DNA of 64,000 bases, from assembly GCF_000374025.1 (NCBI RefSeq), contig NZ_KB893174.1:62001-126000 (forward strand), written 5' to 3'. The translations under genes were made by a program, and so were the position numbers. The notes under the pieces were generated by a model that ran no database searches, was not told where the DNA came from, and saw only the letters and a list, made by a program, of their open reading frames with translations. This DNA is from Spirosoma panaciterrae DSM 21099 (GTDB taxonomy: Bacteria > Bacteroidota > Bacteroidia > Cytophagales > Spirosomataceae). The first letter of the stretch is position 1. Each line of letters opens with the position of its first letter. Below, in pieces: positions 1 through 9,165 of the stretch.

Positions 1-1
1 C

Positions 2-1198
2 ACCTTACAGGAAATTCAGATTGCCAACAATGAAGTACTGGCCCGGGCGGGGGCTTATCGGCCCTTCGTCAGTCTGGGGGGCGGTGCCGGCGCTGACAAA
101 GTGTCCCGCTATACGAGTCAGGGGGCGGCCGATGAGGTTTCGGAGATAAAGCCGGGTGTACCCACGCCAGCCGTTCTGCCAAATTTCTATTTTGGTGCTA
201 CGGCCAGTTGGGAAATCGACATCTGGCATAAACTACGGAATGCTAAAAAAGCAGCCGTATCCAATTACCTGGCATCCATCGAAGGGAAGAACTTCCAGGT
301 TACCAACCTGGTGTCTGAAATTGCCAACTCGTATTACGAACTGCTGGCCCTGGATAATCAGCTCGACATCATTCAGCGAAACATCGTTATTCTAAACAAT
401 GCGTTGGGCATCACCAAACAGGAAAAAGAAGCGGCTAAGGTGACCGAACTGGCTGTCCGCCGATTTGAGGCTGAGGTAGCCAAAACGGTGAGCCTCCAGT
501 ACGAGATTCAGCAGCGGATTGTAGAGACCGAAAACCGGATCAATTTCCTGGTAGGCCGATTCCCTCAACACGTTCAACGAGATCCGCAAACATTCGTCAA
601 TCTGACTCCTTCTATAGTGCAGGCTGGGTTGCCTTCGCAGTTGCTAGCCAATCGGCCCGATATTAAGCAGGCGGAATGGAATCTGGAAGCGAATAAACTG
701 AGTGTTGCGGTAGCCAAGGCGAACTTCTATCCATCGCTGACACTTCGGGGTTTTCTGGGGATTATGGCGTATAACCCTCTGTATCTGGTCTATACACCTG
801 AAGCCTTGGTTGCCTCGCTGGTAGGGGATATGGTTGGGCCCATCGTAAATAAGAACGAGATCACAGCCACCTACCGAAGCGCCAATGCCAAGCAGATTCA
901 GTCGGTGTATAACTATGAGAAAACCGTCCTAAATGCCTACATTGAGGTGGTGAATCAGTTGTCGAATATCGATAACCTGCAAAAAAAGTACGACTCGAAG
1001 AACAATCAGGTGCAGGCGCTCACGCAGTCGACCAATATCTCGCTCAAACTGTTTACGTCGGCCCGGGCCGATTATATGGAAGTTTTGCTAACGCAACGGG
1101 ATGTGCTGGAAGCTCGAATGGAGTTGATCGAAACCCGAAAACAGCAGATGAATGCTCAGATCAATGCTTACCGGGCACTGGGTGGTGGCTGGAGATAA
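2..1198 (+). CDS. Outer-membrane efflux protein, TolC/NodT family (5' truncated)
   Basis: This is the outer-membrane channel subunit of an RND-type tripartite efflux pump. The frame is open from base 2, so the N-terminus, including the signal peptide, lies outside the window. The visible part is about 398 residues. It carries the two long alpha-helical repeats of the OEP family; the second begins near LPSQLLANRPDIKQAEWNLE, a very typical NodT/OprM-like motif, and the protein ends in the usual ALGGGW. Inner-membrane pump and adaptor genes would be expected upstream, outside the window. An internal ATG at 101 gives a shorter reading frame but is not the true start, because the residues before it also fit the family (for example NNEVLARAGAYRPFVSLGGG). 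The family is certain; the exported substrate is unknown. Confidence 0.93.
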   Translation, partial: TLQEIQIANNEVLARAGAYRPFVSLGGGAGADKVSRYTSQGAADEVSEIKPGVPTPAVLPNFYFGATASWEIDIWHKLRNAKKAAVSNYLASIEGKNFQVTNLVSEIANSYYELLALDNQLDIIQRNIVILNNALGITKQEKEAAKVTELAVRRFEAEVAKTVSLQYEIQQRIVETENRINFLVGRFPQHVQRDPQTFVNLTPSIVQAGLPSQLLANRPDIKQAEWNLEANKLSVAVAKANFYPSLTLRGFLGIMAYNPLYLVYTPEALVASLVGDMVGPIVNKNEITATYRSANAKQIQSVYNYEKTVLNAYIEVVNQLSNIDNLQKKYDSKNNQVQALTQSTNISLKLFTSARADYMEVLLTQRDVLEARMELIETRKQQMNAQINAYRALGGGWR

Positions 1199-1220
1199 AA
1201 ACCTTAGTCAAGAAAACTAG

Positions 1221-1267
1221 AAGCTAAAAAAGCCAGTCGACCGAACGTCGACTGGCTTTTTTAGCTT
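1221..1267. terminator. Bidirectional intrinsic terminator
   Basis: A perfect 21-bp inverted repeat (1221-1241 and 1247-1267) surrounds a 5-base loop. The outer part of each arm is A-rich on the left and T-rich on the right (six T at 1257-1262). It therefore works as a terminator in both directions. It lies 22 bases after the efflux gene stop and 40 bases after the end of the convergent sulfatase gene. Confidence 0.85.
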
Positions 1268-1306
1268 GGTGCCAATCCAAACAGATCCATTGTCAAAAAC
1301 TTCAGC

Positions 1307-2842
1307 TTAATGGCTCGTAAGTCTCGTTTTGCTCTGTTTAATGGCCGTCAGCAATTCGGTCAGTTCCCTGACTTTCTCAGGATGCTGCTGGTAAAGATTC
1401 GTTGTTTCGAGCTGATCGGTGGCCAGGTTGTAGAGCTGCCCAATGGGTTCGCCGGGTTTAGGCTTAACATCTCTAGGTTCAGTGAAACCGCCGGAGCCTA
1501 GCCCTTCGATCAGCTTCCAGTCTCCTTTGCGAATAGCGTAATAACCAATGGATGAGCTATGTACCACGGCGGGCTGGTTGCGAACCTGCTTGGCCTTACC
1601 CTGCAAAACAGGTAGTATGCTGTAACTATCTTCAGGCGCAAATTTTGTGTCGGAGCTACCGAGTATATCGGTGCAGGTAGCCATCAGATTGGCGAGTGTT
1701 GTGGTGGCTGCACTGACAGTTCCGGGCTTCACTTTGCCGGGCCAACGCACAATAAACGGAATTCGGTGCCCACCCTCGAAAGCGTCGCCCTTCATGCCCC
1801 GAAACTCTCCGGCTGCTTTGTGGTTAAACTGCTTCACGAAGTTTTCGCGCCAGTAGGGGCCGTTATCGCTGGCAAAAATGACAATGGTATTGTCGGCCAA
1901 TCCTGAGGATTCCAATGTGCGTAATACCTCGCCAACAGCCGCATCGACTTGCTGTACGAAAGCACCATACTCGCCCGCTTTCGATTTTCCGGTATATTCC
2001 TTTTTGGGTACCCAGGGAGTATGTGGGGCGGCAAAGGGTAGGTACAAAAAGAAGGGTTTGGCCGATGTTTGTCGCTTGAGAAACGCATTGGCTTTCTGAA
2101 CAAATGTGGGCAATACCTCATAAAAGTCGAAGGACGGCGCCATTTTGCCCTCACGCCAGAACGGTCCTGTGTAGCCCGATTCCAGTTTGTTGCCGTTGGT
2201 ATAAGCCGTGGGCTGATCGGTTAGCTTCTGGTTTTCGAGGTAGCAGTAGGGCGGCATGTCAAGCGAGGCTGGCAGAATATACGAGTAGTCGAAGCCGATG
2301 GTGTTAGGCCCTTGGGTTGGCTTTTGCGAAAAGTCGATAACGGCGGTGTCCATCTCGGTTTTGATGCCGTAATTCTCGGTCGCCAGCAACTGCTCGTTGC
2401 CTTTTTTCGGAACCCAATCGAGTCCTAAATGCCACTTACCGATGACTCCGGTTTGATAACCATTCTGTTTCAGAAATGAGGCCACCGTTGGGCGGTTGTT
2501 TTCGATCAGAGTCCGGCTGTAGCCACGCAATACGCCAACAGGCAGGCGGCTGCGCCAGGGATAGCGGCCCGTCAGTATCGCGTAACGCGTTGGCGTACAG
2601 ACTGATGAAGGGGAGTGGGCATCGGTGAAGCGCATACCCTGGGCAGCCAGTTTATCAATATTGGGCGTAGCGACTTGGCCGTCAGGATTATAGGCCGATA
2701 CATCGCCGTAGCCGAGGTCGTCGGCCAGAATATAGAGAATGTTGGGCCGTTGGGTCTGTTTGGATTTTGTAATTAGAGCGATACAAACAACAAGGCAGGC
2801 AAGGGTAGTAAAAGCAAAGCCGAGTCTGGCGAATCTGTTCAT
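1307..2842 (-). CDS. Secreted sulfatase, S1 (arylsulfatase) family
   Basis: Type I sulfatase, predicted to remove sulfate esters from a carbohydrate in the periplasm or outside the cell. The 511 residues start with a hydrophobic export segment (about 6-25), followed by the metal-binding Asp pair D41-D42 and the signature C-T-P-T-R at 82-86. C82 is the residue converted to formylglycine in this family. The order SSVCTPTRYAILTGRYPW is typical of S1 enzymes. No formylglycine-generating enzyme is encoded in the window, so maturation must rely on a gene elsewhere. It is the last gene of the long minus-strand catabolic cluster; a 14-bp palindrome lies in the gap before it. Exact substrate and sulfatase subfamily cannot be told from the sequence. 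Confidence 0.93.
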   Translation of the reverse strand: MNRFARLGFAFTTLACLVVCIALITKSKQTQRPNILYILADDLGYGDVSAYNPDGQVATPNIDKLAAQGMRFTDAHSPSSVCTPTRYAILTGRYPWRSRLPVGVLRGYSRTLIENNRPTVASFLKQNGYQTGVIGKWHLGLDWVPKKGNEQLLATENYGIKTEMDTAVIDFSQKPTQGPNTIGFDYSYILPASLDMPPYCYLENQKLTDQPTAYTNGNKLESGYTGPFWREGKMAPSFDFYEVLPTFVQKANAFLKRQTSAKPFFLYLPFAAPHTPWVPKKEYTGKSKAGEYGAFVQQVDAAVGEVLRTLESSGLADNTIVIFASDNGPYWRENFVKQFNHKAAGEFRGMKGDAFEGGHRIPFIVRWPGKVKPGTVSAATTTLANLMATCTDILGSSDTKFAPEDSYSILPVLQGKAKQVRNQPAVVHSSSIGYYAIRKGDWKLIEGLGSGGFTEPRDVKPKPGEPIGQLYNLATDQLETTNLYQQHPEKVRELTELLTAIKQSKTRLTSH

Positions 2843-2866
2843 TGAATGAGGGTTTCGACACAGTGA

Positions 2867-2906
2867 TGCAGCGCGTACAGGATTTCTTTAGGCTGTACGC
2901 GCTGCA
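2867..2906. repeat. Palindrome between two catabolic genes
   Basis: Perfect 14-bp inverted repeat (2867-2880 and 2893-2906) with a 12-base loop, in the 82-bp gap between the Gfo/Idh/MocA gene and the sulfatase gene. There is no T-run on either side, so it is more likely an RNA-processing or repeat element than a simple terminator. Confidence 0.7.
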
Positions 2907-2924
2907 CCTGTATTCAGTAAATAC

Positions 2925-4244
2925 TTAAATCTTGATGGCCCATTCGTTTTTCATGGGACGGCCAAGTAAGGCGTTGGCTTCGGCATCGCCCTTAAACTGC
3001 TCCTTCTTCGGATTCCATTGCAGCGCCCGGTTCAGTCGGTAGGCAATGTTACCAATGTTACAAACCGAAGCGGTCCGGTGACCAACTTCGACGTCGCAGA
3101 TAGGCTTGCTGCGTTTGCGCATGGCGTCGAGGAAGTCTTTGTAGTGGTTCTCGCTTTTATACACATGCTTTTCACTGTCGCCGATGACTTTGGTTGCCAG
3201 CGAAGCAGGCGTTGTTTCAAGCTTTCGACGTTGTACCCGGATTTCGCCTTCAGTACCCGTAAACAAAATGGCGTTGCTCCAGTCCCATTTTTCGTGGGTC
3301 ATCACAATGCCGTTGTCGTATTTATAGGTCAGGAAGGGATGGTCTTTGCCGTCGGGGGCAATTACCTCAACCGGGCCGCTGTTGTCCATATCCAGCGCCC
3401 ATTGCACGATGTCGAACATGTGAGCCCCCCAGTCGGTGACCATGCCCCCGCCAAATTCCCGGTAGTTCCGCCAGTTGGGGAATACATCTTTAGACGTCGG
3501 TGGGGCCAGTTCGGAGTTAAAGGCTACGGGCTCGTTGGGGCCTAACCAGGCTGGCCAGTCGAGTCCTTCGGGGATGGTTTCGGCGGGAAGGTCGTAGGGT
3601 TTTGGCGGAGGGCCCACATTGACTTTTATGCTTTTGATCTGGCCGATGTAGCCGTTGCGCACCAGTTCGGCCGTTTGCCGGAATTCGGGCCATGACCGTT
3701 GCATACTGCCCGTCTGGAATACGCGGTTATGCTTGCGGGTAGCATTCACCATTGCCCGGCCTTCTTTCACGGTCAGCGAAAGCGGTTTTTCGCAGTAAAT
3801 ATCCTTCCCGGCTTCGGCGGCCCGAACCGCAACGGCCGCATGCCAGTGGTCGGGCGTCGCAATCACGACGGCATCAATGTCTTTACGGTTCAGCAGTTCC
3901 CGGAAATCATTGTACACCGGAATGTCCGAATACTTACCTGCATCCGGGGTCTTTTCGTAATGCGCCTTGATACGGTCCAGTGTCAGTTGCGCCTTGGCTT
4001 TATACACTTCGCTGATGGCGATGATCCGGGCCTCGTTGGTGCCCAGAAACGACGATGTCAGGCCACGACCTTGTTTGCCGGTGCCAATAAAGCCGAGGGA
4101 AATCATGTCGCTGGGGGCCAGATACTTGGAGCCATCGGGCTTTTTGCCGCCCAGCACAAAACGGGGAACGATCATGAAGCCAGCCGCTGCAGCAGTGGCT
4201 TTGCCGAGAAAGTCCCGACGGGTAAGGGGTTGTTTTTCTTCCAT
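2925..4244 (-). CDS. Tat-exported Gfo/Idh/MocA family oxidoreductase
   Basis: NAD(P)-dependent sugar or sugar-acid dehydrogenase of the Gfo/Idh/MocA family. Starting at the ATG at 4244 it has 439 residues and opens with a twin-arginine signal (LTRRDFLGKATAAAAGF), so it is exported folded with its cofactor. The Rossmann motif GFIGTGKQGRG is at about 51-61 and the family CEKPLSLTV motif follows at the end of the nucleotide domain. The frame is open to 4325, but those extra codons run into the palindrome at 4293-4318, so a start there is unlikely; the ATG at 4265 is also possible. Exported members of this family can act as glucose-fructose-type transhydrogenases or in 3-keto-glycoside pathways, which fits the DUF1080 gene in this cluster. 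The exact reaction is inferred. Confidence 0.9.
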   Translation of the reverse strand: MEEKQPLTRRDFLGKATAAAAGFMIVPRFVLGGKKPDGSKYLAPSDMISLGFIGTGKQGRGLTSSFLGTNEARIIAISEVYKAKAQLTLDRIKAHYEKTPDAGKYSDIPVYNDFRELLNRKDIDAVVIATPDHWHAAVAVRAAEAGKDIYCEKPLSLTVKEGRAMVNATRKHNRVFQTGSMQRSWPEFRQTAELVRNGYIGQIKSIKVNVGPPPKPYDLPAETIPEGLDWPAWLGPNEPVAFNSELAPPTSKDVFPNWRNYREFGGGMVTDWGAHMFDIVQWALDMDNSGPVEVIAPDGKDHPFLTYKYDNGIVMTHEKWDWSNAILFTGTEGEIRVQRRKLETTPASLATKVIGDSEKHVYKSENHYKDFLDAMRKRSKPICDVEVGHRTASVCNIGNIAYRLNRALQWNPKKEQFKGDAEANALLGRPMKNEWAIKI

Positions 4245-4292
4245 AATGGTATTGGGTTTAGTCATTGGATGCTGGTCATTAGGTGGCACAAC

Positions 4293-4372
4293 CGTGGGCT
4301 GTGTCCTCACAGCCCACGCGACCATATGGTTTTGGTTTATAGATAGGTGAGCTGTGAGGACACAGCCTACGG
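4293..4372. repeat. Palindromic repeat family A, two copies
   Basis: First copy: 11-bp stem 4293-4303 with 4308-4318 around the loop TCCT. Second copy: 4349-4372 in the opposite orientation with a shorter 6-bp stem. The core is CTGTGTCCTCACAG with variable flanks. The same core occurs three more times at 18066-18166. It sits between the GH78 and Gfo/Idh/MocA genes. Confidence 0.8.
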
Positions 4373-4445
4373 TTATAGTTTTTTTCTAATGGGACCAACA
4401 ACCAATAGCTAGTGACCAATGACCAAATGCCCAATGACGGATATT

Positions 4446-6722
4446 TTACTTCAGTTCTACTACATGGTTACCAGCACCTACAGCCGGTAACTGGAAAAAG
4501 CCATTACCAGCCTGACTCCTAATCGGTTTTCCGTCTAAAAGTAACCGTGTTTTTCCCGCCAATTGTGGCATATAAACCGTAGCCTGGCTACCACCCGGCA
4601 CATGGATTGACATCGTTTCGGTAGCTGCTGTCTTTTTTATGGCAACCGTCACCGCACCTTTAATCGTCGGAATGGTAGCGGTGGCTTGTGTCAGACGGCC
4701 TAATTGGGGTTTTATCTGAAACGTGTCGAAGCCCGGTGTCAGGGGTTCAACGCCCATCAGCTTTCGGACGATCAGATTGGCCGGAGCCGCTCCCCAGGCA
4801 TGACTAAGATCGAGGTTGGGCTTAAAGGCGATGTCCCAGGCTTCCATCGAGATGGTTGAGCCAACCCGAATCATGTTGTACCAGCTTCGCTGGGTCGTGG
4901 CTGTCAGAAGATCGAAGGCGTAATCGCCCATACCCGAGTCGTACAAGGCATCCATTAGAAACTGAGAACCGTACACGCTGCACGCCATCCGGCGGCTTTT
5001 GACGAATTCCCGAACAGCTTTTACATCCTCGGTCGGAACCAGCCCAAAGGCCAGTGCAAACATGTTGCTATGCAGCGAGCAATGGCTGGTTTCATCGCCG
5101 TCTTTGATCAGGCCCGTTTGGGCATCTCTAAATACACTTCTGAATGCCGAAAAAACCTCCTGCGCCTTCGCTTTATAAAAAGCTGCGTCGTCGGGCTTGT
5201 GCAGGGCTTCGGCAATCTGTTGCATCAGTACCAGATTTCGGTAGTAGTAGGCGTTGATGACCGAATTGTAGGTTGTGAAGACAAAACCGTCGGTTTCGCC
5301 TTTATGCTCTTTTTCGGGGCTAATGTACTCGCCGTTCTGGGGCCAGTCGACAATATCGTGCAGACCACGCCGACCATCGAAAAGCTTTGTAATATGGATT
5401 GAGGTCAGAAAATCGTCGGTTTGTTTGTTGGTTCGGGTACTGATGAGTCCGTTTGGTCCGGCCAGTGGCATCAGGATTTTCTTCTGAAGTTCAGGGTAAT
5501 AGGTTTGCAGGAGCCGGTCGTCGCCCGTATAGAGGTAATCATTCCAGGCAATCAGCACGTTTTGCAAACTCCATTCGGTGGGCCAGGTCGGGTGGTAGAG
5601 CAGGTAGGTCATGCTGCGTCGGGCCATGCTGTACTCGGCATCGACGGCGTAGTGCGAAAGCTGGTTAATGAGCGCGTCGGCCTCGTACGGTATCCGTTCC
5701 CGGTCGCCATCGACGTAATAGCCCGTAAAACTGGTAGCCTTTATGGAATATTTACAGAGGTCCCAAATCTGGTTCAGTATCGTGTCGCTGGAAGTGAAAC
5801 TTGCCGCTGTTTCGTCGAACGGATAATGCACCATCGTCCGCTCCACCGACGACTGATCGAAGGCCCCTTTTACGTTGGAAACCGTTACGTAGCGGAAGGG
5901 ATACACCTCACCGATGTAGGCGGGCATCAGCACCGGGTCGCGGCTGTTGCGTTTGGCATCGACGGGCCAGTCAATCTGGTAGGTATGAGTTCCCTTTTTT
6001 ACAGGCAAAGCCGTTTTAAGGTAGCGGATGCGCTGTCCAGCTTTAGGGTTAATGGTGTAGGGGGCGGCTATGGCTTCGCCCACGGCTACCCAAACCGTAT
6101 CGTCGGCGGGGCTGTTCAGGTGAAGCGTTAACTGGCAGAGCGCGTCTTTGCCAAAATCCAGAAAATATGTGTCTGGGGCTGTTTTGTGAATCAGTTTCGG
6201 CTGTTGTGGTTCGGCTACCAGCGGGTAATGCGCAAAACGTTCGGCGGGGTCTGGTTCGCCATGGTAAAACGAAGTGGCTGGCGCAAACGACGTCAATTGC
6301 CCTTGAGCGTTCCAAACCTGAACCGTCCAGTAATGGACAGTACCCGCCACCAGCGGCTTACCGGTATATGTTGCTCTGGTCTGTGCCGAAGCCTGCCGGT
6401 TCGAGTCCCAGTAATCGGCCTTGCCGGGGATTAGCAGGGCAGGCGAGGAGGCCACTAAAATCCGGTACGCCGACTGTTGTGGTACTTGTTTCGCCAGTTC
6501 CCAGCTAAACGAAGGCTGCTTGCTGGTGATGCTGGCAAACTGGTACTGTGTCGACTGTTTAGCGGCCTCTTTTAAGCTTGTTGTTACGGGTAAACCTCGC
6601 TGACTGACGGCCTGGGTATTTGCCAGCAGGTCGCACCGCAGGCGTTGGGGCGCAGGCAGGGATTGGCTGTAGGCGAAGTTTATAATACCTGAGATGAAAA
6701 AAGAGAATAAGGCTCTAAGCAT
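4446..6722 (-). CDS. Alpha-L-rhamnosidase, GH78 family
   Basis: Secreted glycoside hydrolase predicted to release alpha-L-rhamnose from pectin-like polymers, glycosides or other rhamnosylated glycans. The 758-residue protein has a signal peptide (1-20), an FN3-like N-terminal domain (about 70-155, with the family's AYRILVASS strand), a beta-sandwich, and the six-hairpin catalytic barrel. The catalytic-acid loop DGDRERIPYEAD is at 338-349, and the C-terminal rhamnosidase beta-domain covers about 670-758. Length and domain order match GH78. Palindromic repeats lie on both sides, so it may be a single transcription unit inside the larger cluster. Activity on rhamnose is expected from the family; linkage and polymer are not determinable. 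Confidence 0.88.
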   Translation of the reverse strand: MLRALFSFFISGIINFAYSQSLPAPQRLRCDLLANTQAVSQRGLPVTTSLKEAAKQSTQYQFASITSKQPSFSWELAKQVPQQSAYRILVASSPALLIPGKADYWDSNRQASAQTRATYTGKPLVAGTVHYWTVQVWNAQGQLTSFAPATSFYHGEPDPAERFAHYPLVAEPQQPKLIHKTAPDTYFLDFGKDALCQLTLHLNSPADDTVWVAVGEAIAAPYTINPKAGQRIRYLKTALPVKKGTHTYQIDWPVDAKRNSRDPVLMPAYIGEVYPFRYVTVSNVKGAFDQSSVERTMVHYPFDETAASFTSSDTILNQIWDLCKYSIKATSFTGYYVDGDRERIPYEADALINQLSHYAVDAEYSMARRSMTYLLYHPTWPTEWSLQNVLIAWNDYLYTGDDRLLQTYYPELQKKILMPLAGPNGLISTRTNKQTDDFLTSIHITKLFDGRRGLHDIVDWPQNGEYISPEKEHKGETDGFVFTTYNSVINAYYYRNLVLMQQIAEALHKPDDAAFYKAKAQEVFSAFRSVFRDAQTGLIKDGDETSHCSLHSNMFALAFGLVPTEDVKAVREFVKSRRMACSVYGSQFLMDALYDSGMGDYAFDLLTATTQRSWYNMIRVGSTISMEAWDIAFKPNLDLSHAWGAAPANLIVRKLMGVEPLTPGFDTFQIKPQLGRLTQATATIPTIKGAVTVAIKKTAATETMSIHVPGGSQATVYMPQLAGKTRLLLDGKPIRSQAGNGFFQLPAVGAGNHVVELK

Positions 6723-6745
6723 TTAGTATAAGTTATTTAGCACAT

Positions 6746-6828
6746 TTTGTCATCCCGACGCCAGGAGGGATCTCACTGGTTTCTACCTTGGAATAGCCTA
6801 AGATCCCTCCTGATGTCGGGATGACAAA
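6746..6828. repeat. Palindromic repeat family B (imperfect copy)
   Basis: Long inverted repeat. The left arm 6746-6773 reads ..GTCATCCCGACG..AGGAGGGATCT and the right arm 6801-6828 is its near-complement. A perfect version of the same sequence is at 28681-28763. It fills most of the gap between the GH78 gene and the PVC-type dehydrogenase gene. Confidence 0.85.
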
Positions 6829-6859
6829 GCAAGGTAGTATCAGCATATTTTCTTACTAC

Positions 6860-9157
6860 TCATTTGACTGCCGTTGGGGGTGGAATGAGCGACTTCTCCA
6901 GTTCGTCAATCGTCCAGGCTTCCCGACCGGAAGCATACATAGCCCTGACTTTTTTGACATCGTCGGGCTGAACCACCGCCGACTGCCGCCCTTTAATGCC
7001 CCGCGACGAGGTGCCGACAAATTCGTAGCGGATGTAGCTCAAGACGGAGGCAATCCATTCGTCGGAGTTATCTTTCATCGACGCCATTTCGCTGGGAAAG
7101 GTTTTGCCGTCAATCGGCCCTTTCAGGCCGTGTAGCAAAATCCGAATGGCAAAATCCCGGTCGTTATTGACGTGTTTGGCACCGCGCAGGGCCGGAGCCG
7201 CATTGGTGGGCAGTCCGTTGCCATCGCCACCATGACAGGGCGAGCACATACCTTTGTAAATCTCGCTGCCAGCCAAAATTAGCTTACGGTCTGGAGCCGG
7301 AAAGCTCCCCAGTTTCATGCCGTATATTTTGGAGTCTTCGTTGCGGTCGATGCTATTTTTGACCCGCTTTATCATCTCATTGTCAGGGTTTCGGGTCAGA
7401 ATTTCCTGGGCAATCTGCTGAGCCTGCGGGTGCTTATTAGACCCTGTCGACAAGAGTAACTGGGTTCGGACGTCGTAATTTTCGTCGTCGATCAACTTTC
7501 CGACGTGGGTCAGCATGTCGGTGTCATTTTGTTTAAGATACCGTTCGCTGATCCAGATGGCGGCTCTGCGTATTTGGGCGTCGGTATCGTTGAGGGCAGT
7601 ATTGATGAGGTCTTTGTCAACGGCGTCGAGTCCTTCGAGTGTCCAGAGGGCATGGAGTCGACCCAGAGCAGGGGCATTTTTCTTGCCAGTAGCCATTGCC
7701 CGCAACTCAGGAATAACCGATTTGTCGCCAAGAAGAATAATCTGTTTCTGGGCGTTGTCGCGCCACCAGCCATTCGGATGGGCCAGGTACTTCACCAGAT
7801 CGACCGCCGGGATATCGAGCATTTTAGGTTTGGGGCCGGGCTTGAAGTCATCGTGTACCAGTCGCCAGATTCGTCCACGCTGATTGATTTTGGCCAGGCC
7901 GTAATAGTCGATTTTGTTCCGCAGAAACGTGCCTTTCTGTGTCCAGTTCGACTCCTGAATAATACCCCGGTTCATATCAATGATGTAAAGCAGTCCGTCG
8001 GGGCCGGTGTACGTATTTACAGGCCGGAAAAAGAAGTCTGTGCTGGCAATAAATTCCTTGTGGTTGTAGACGTTTTCGAGGTAAGTCTTCCCGGCCCGAT
8101 TAACCACCTTCGCCCGCCGGATAATACGTGCTACGGGTTCATTGATTAGATAATCGCCCACTAAATCAGCGGGTAAGCGGTCGCCCCGAAATATGGACTG
8201 CCCATTGCCTGATGTGAAGTGATTGAGCGTGCTATCGGGCCGTAAACGCATAGGGCCTCCCTGTACTTCGGGGTTGGAAATCCGCGACCAGACGGGGCTG
8301 AACGTGGCTTCGTCGTAGGCATCGGCAAACTCCAACGCTCCATATTTTGGATTGATCTGAAAGCCCGAACCGGCGTTTTCACCCCCTCCGCGACTAAAAA
8401 ACAGTCGTCCGTAATTGTCGTAGGTTAGTCCCCACTGTCCGTTGGAGCCGCTATGCAATGAGTCGGGCTTCAGCACGCCATTGACGTACCGAAACCGGAT
8501 CGGGTCTACCGTCTGGTAAATGTAATTGTCGAGGTTCCAGACCAGGCCACTGCGTTGGTGTTCCAGATTGCCGGGGGCTACTTTGCCCACGACGTAAACG
8601 GGGCGTTTCTGGTCGGCCACACCGTCGCCGTTGGTGTCTTTGTAGCTAAAAATGTCGTAGGTATCGGTTTCGTTGACCAACAGTTCATGATTGACGCACA
8701 GGAGCATACGGGGCAACAGCATGTCTTTGATAAACACGGTGCTTTTGTCCATTTTGCCATCGTTGTTGGTATCTTCCAGCAACATGACCCGGCTCTTTTT
8801 GTCCTTTGTACCCGTGCCATCGGCATCCTGCGTGTAGGTTTCCATCTGAGCCACATACATACGGGCGTTGCCATCCCAGGCAATGGCTACGGGTTCGGTA
8901 ATCATCGGCTCGCTGGCTACCAGTTCCATGTGATAGCCAGGTGGCAAAACAAACGCTCGCTGGCTTTGCTCGGGGGTAAGCGGAGCAATCGAAAAAGGGG
9001 CCAACGGCTGGGTGGTGTCACTATCAGCGTTTTGCCTGGCAACCTGGCTTATGGTTGTGTTGGTGCTGGCCGGAGTTCTGGCGTTCATCTGCACTTTACA
9101 GGCATAAATCAGTGCGGATAAGGCCAGAGTGCCGAGGAGTAATGAGTTGGTTTTCAT
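6860..9157 (-). CDS. PVC-type dehydrogenase: beta-propeller, HEAT repeats, cytochrome c (lipoprotein)
   Basis: Periplasmic lipoprotein with three parts: a six-bladed beta-propeller similar to PQQ/GSDH sugar dehydrogenases (about 55-430, with Asp-rich turns such as DTNNDGKMD and DTNGDGVAD), alpha-helical HEAT-type repeats (about 450-600), and a C-terminal cytochrome c domain with C638-S-P-C641-H642 and Met691 or Met694 as probable sixth ligand. The signal ends in a lipobox (LIYAC, Cys20). This architecture was described as a putative membrane-bound dehydrogenase in Planctomycetes and Verrucomicrobia. It should oxidise a sugar or alcohol and pass electrons to the respiratory chain. It lies 8 bases from the ceramidase-like gene, so the two are co-transcribed. 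Substrate and cofactor are unknown. Confidence 0.85.
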   Translation of the reverse strand: MKTNSLLLGTLALSALIYACKVQMNARTPASTNTTISQVARQNADSDTTQPLAPFSIAPLTPEQSQRAFVLPPGYHMELVASEPMITEPVAIAWDGNARMYVAQMETYTQDADGTGTKDKKSRVMLLEDTNNDGKMDKSTVFIKDMLLPRMLLCVNHELLVNETDTYDIFSYKDTNGDGVADQKRPVYVVGKVAPGNLEHQRSGLVWNLDNYIYQTVDPIRFRYVNGVLKPDSLHSGSNGQWGLTYDNYGRLFFSRGGGENAGSGFQINPKYGALEFADAYDEATFSPVWSRISNPEVQGGPMRLRPDSTLNHFTSGNGQSIFRGDRLPADLVGDYLINEPVARIIRRAKVVNRAGKTYLENVYNHKEFIASTDFFFRPVNTYTGPDGLLYIIDMNRGIIQESNWTQKGTFLRNKIDYYGLAKINQRGRIWRLVHDDFKPGPKPKMLDIPAVDLVKYLAHPNGWWRDNAQKQIILLGDKSVIPELRAMATGKKNAPALGRLHALWTLEGLDAVDKDLINTALNDTDAQIRRAAIWISERYLKQNDTDMLTHVGKLIDDENYDVRTQLLLSTGSNKHPQAQQIAQEILTRNPDNEMIKRVKNSIDRNEDSKIYGMKLGSFPAPDRKLILAGSEIYKGMCSPCHGGDGNGLPTNAAPALRGAKHVNNDRDFAIRILLHGLKGPIDGKTFPSEMASMKDNSDEWIASVLSYIRYEFVGTSSRGIKGRQSAVVQPDDVKKVRAMYASGREAWTIDELEKSLIPPPTAVK

Positions 9158-9165
9158 GTCGGAAT

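Noticed and set aside
5421-6131. 236-codon open frame on + opposite the GH78 gene
   Set aside because: It is the complement of a well-supported gene with a signal peptide and family motifs; the frame shows no domain and reflects codon bias only. The same holds for the long frames at 3699-4346, 7505-8149, 8555-9121, 12347-12781, 20176-20676, 22192-22767 and 30932-31648.
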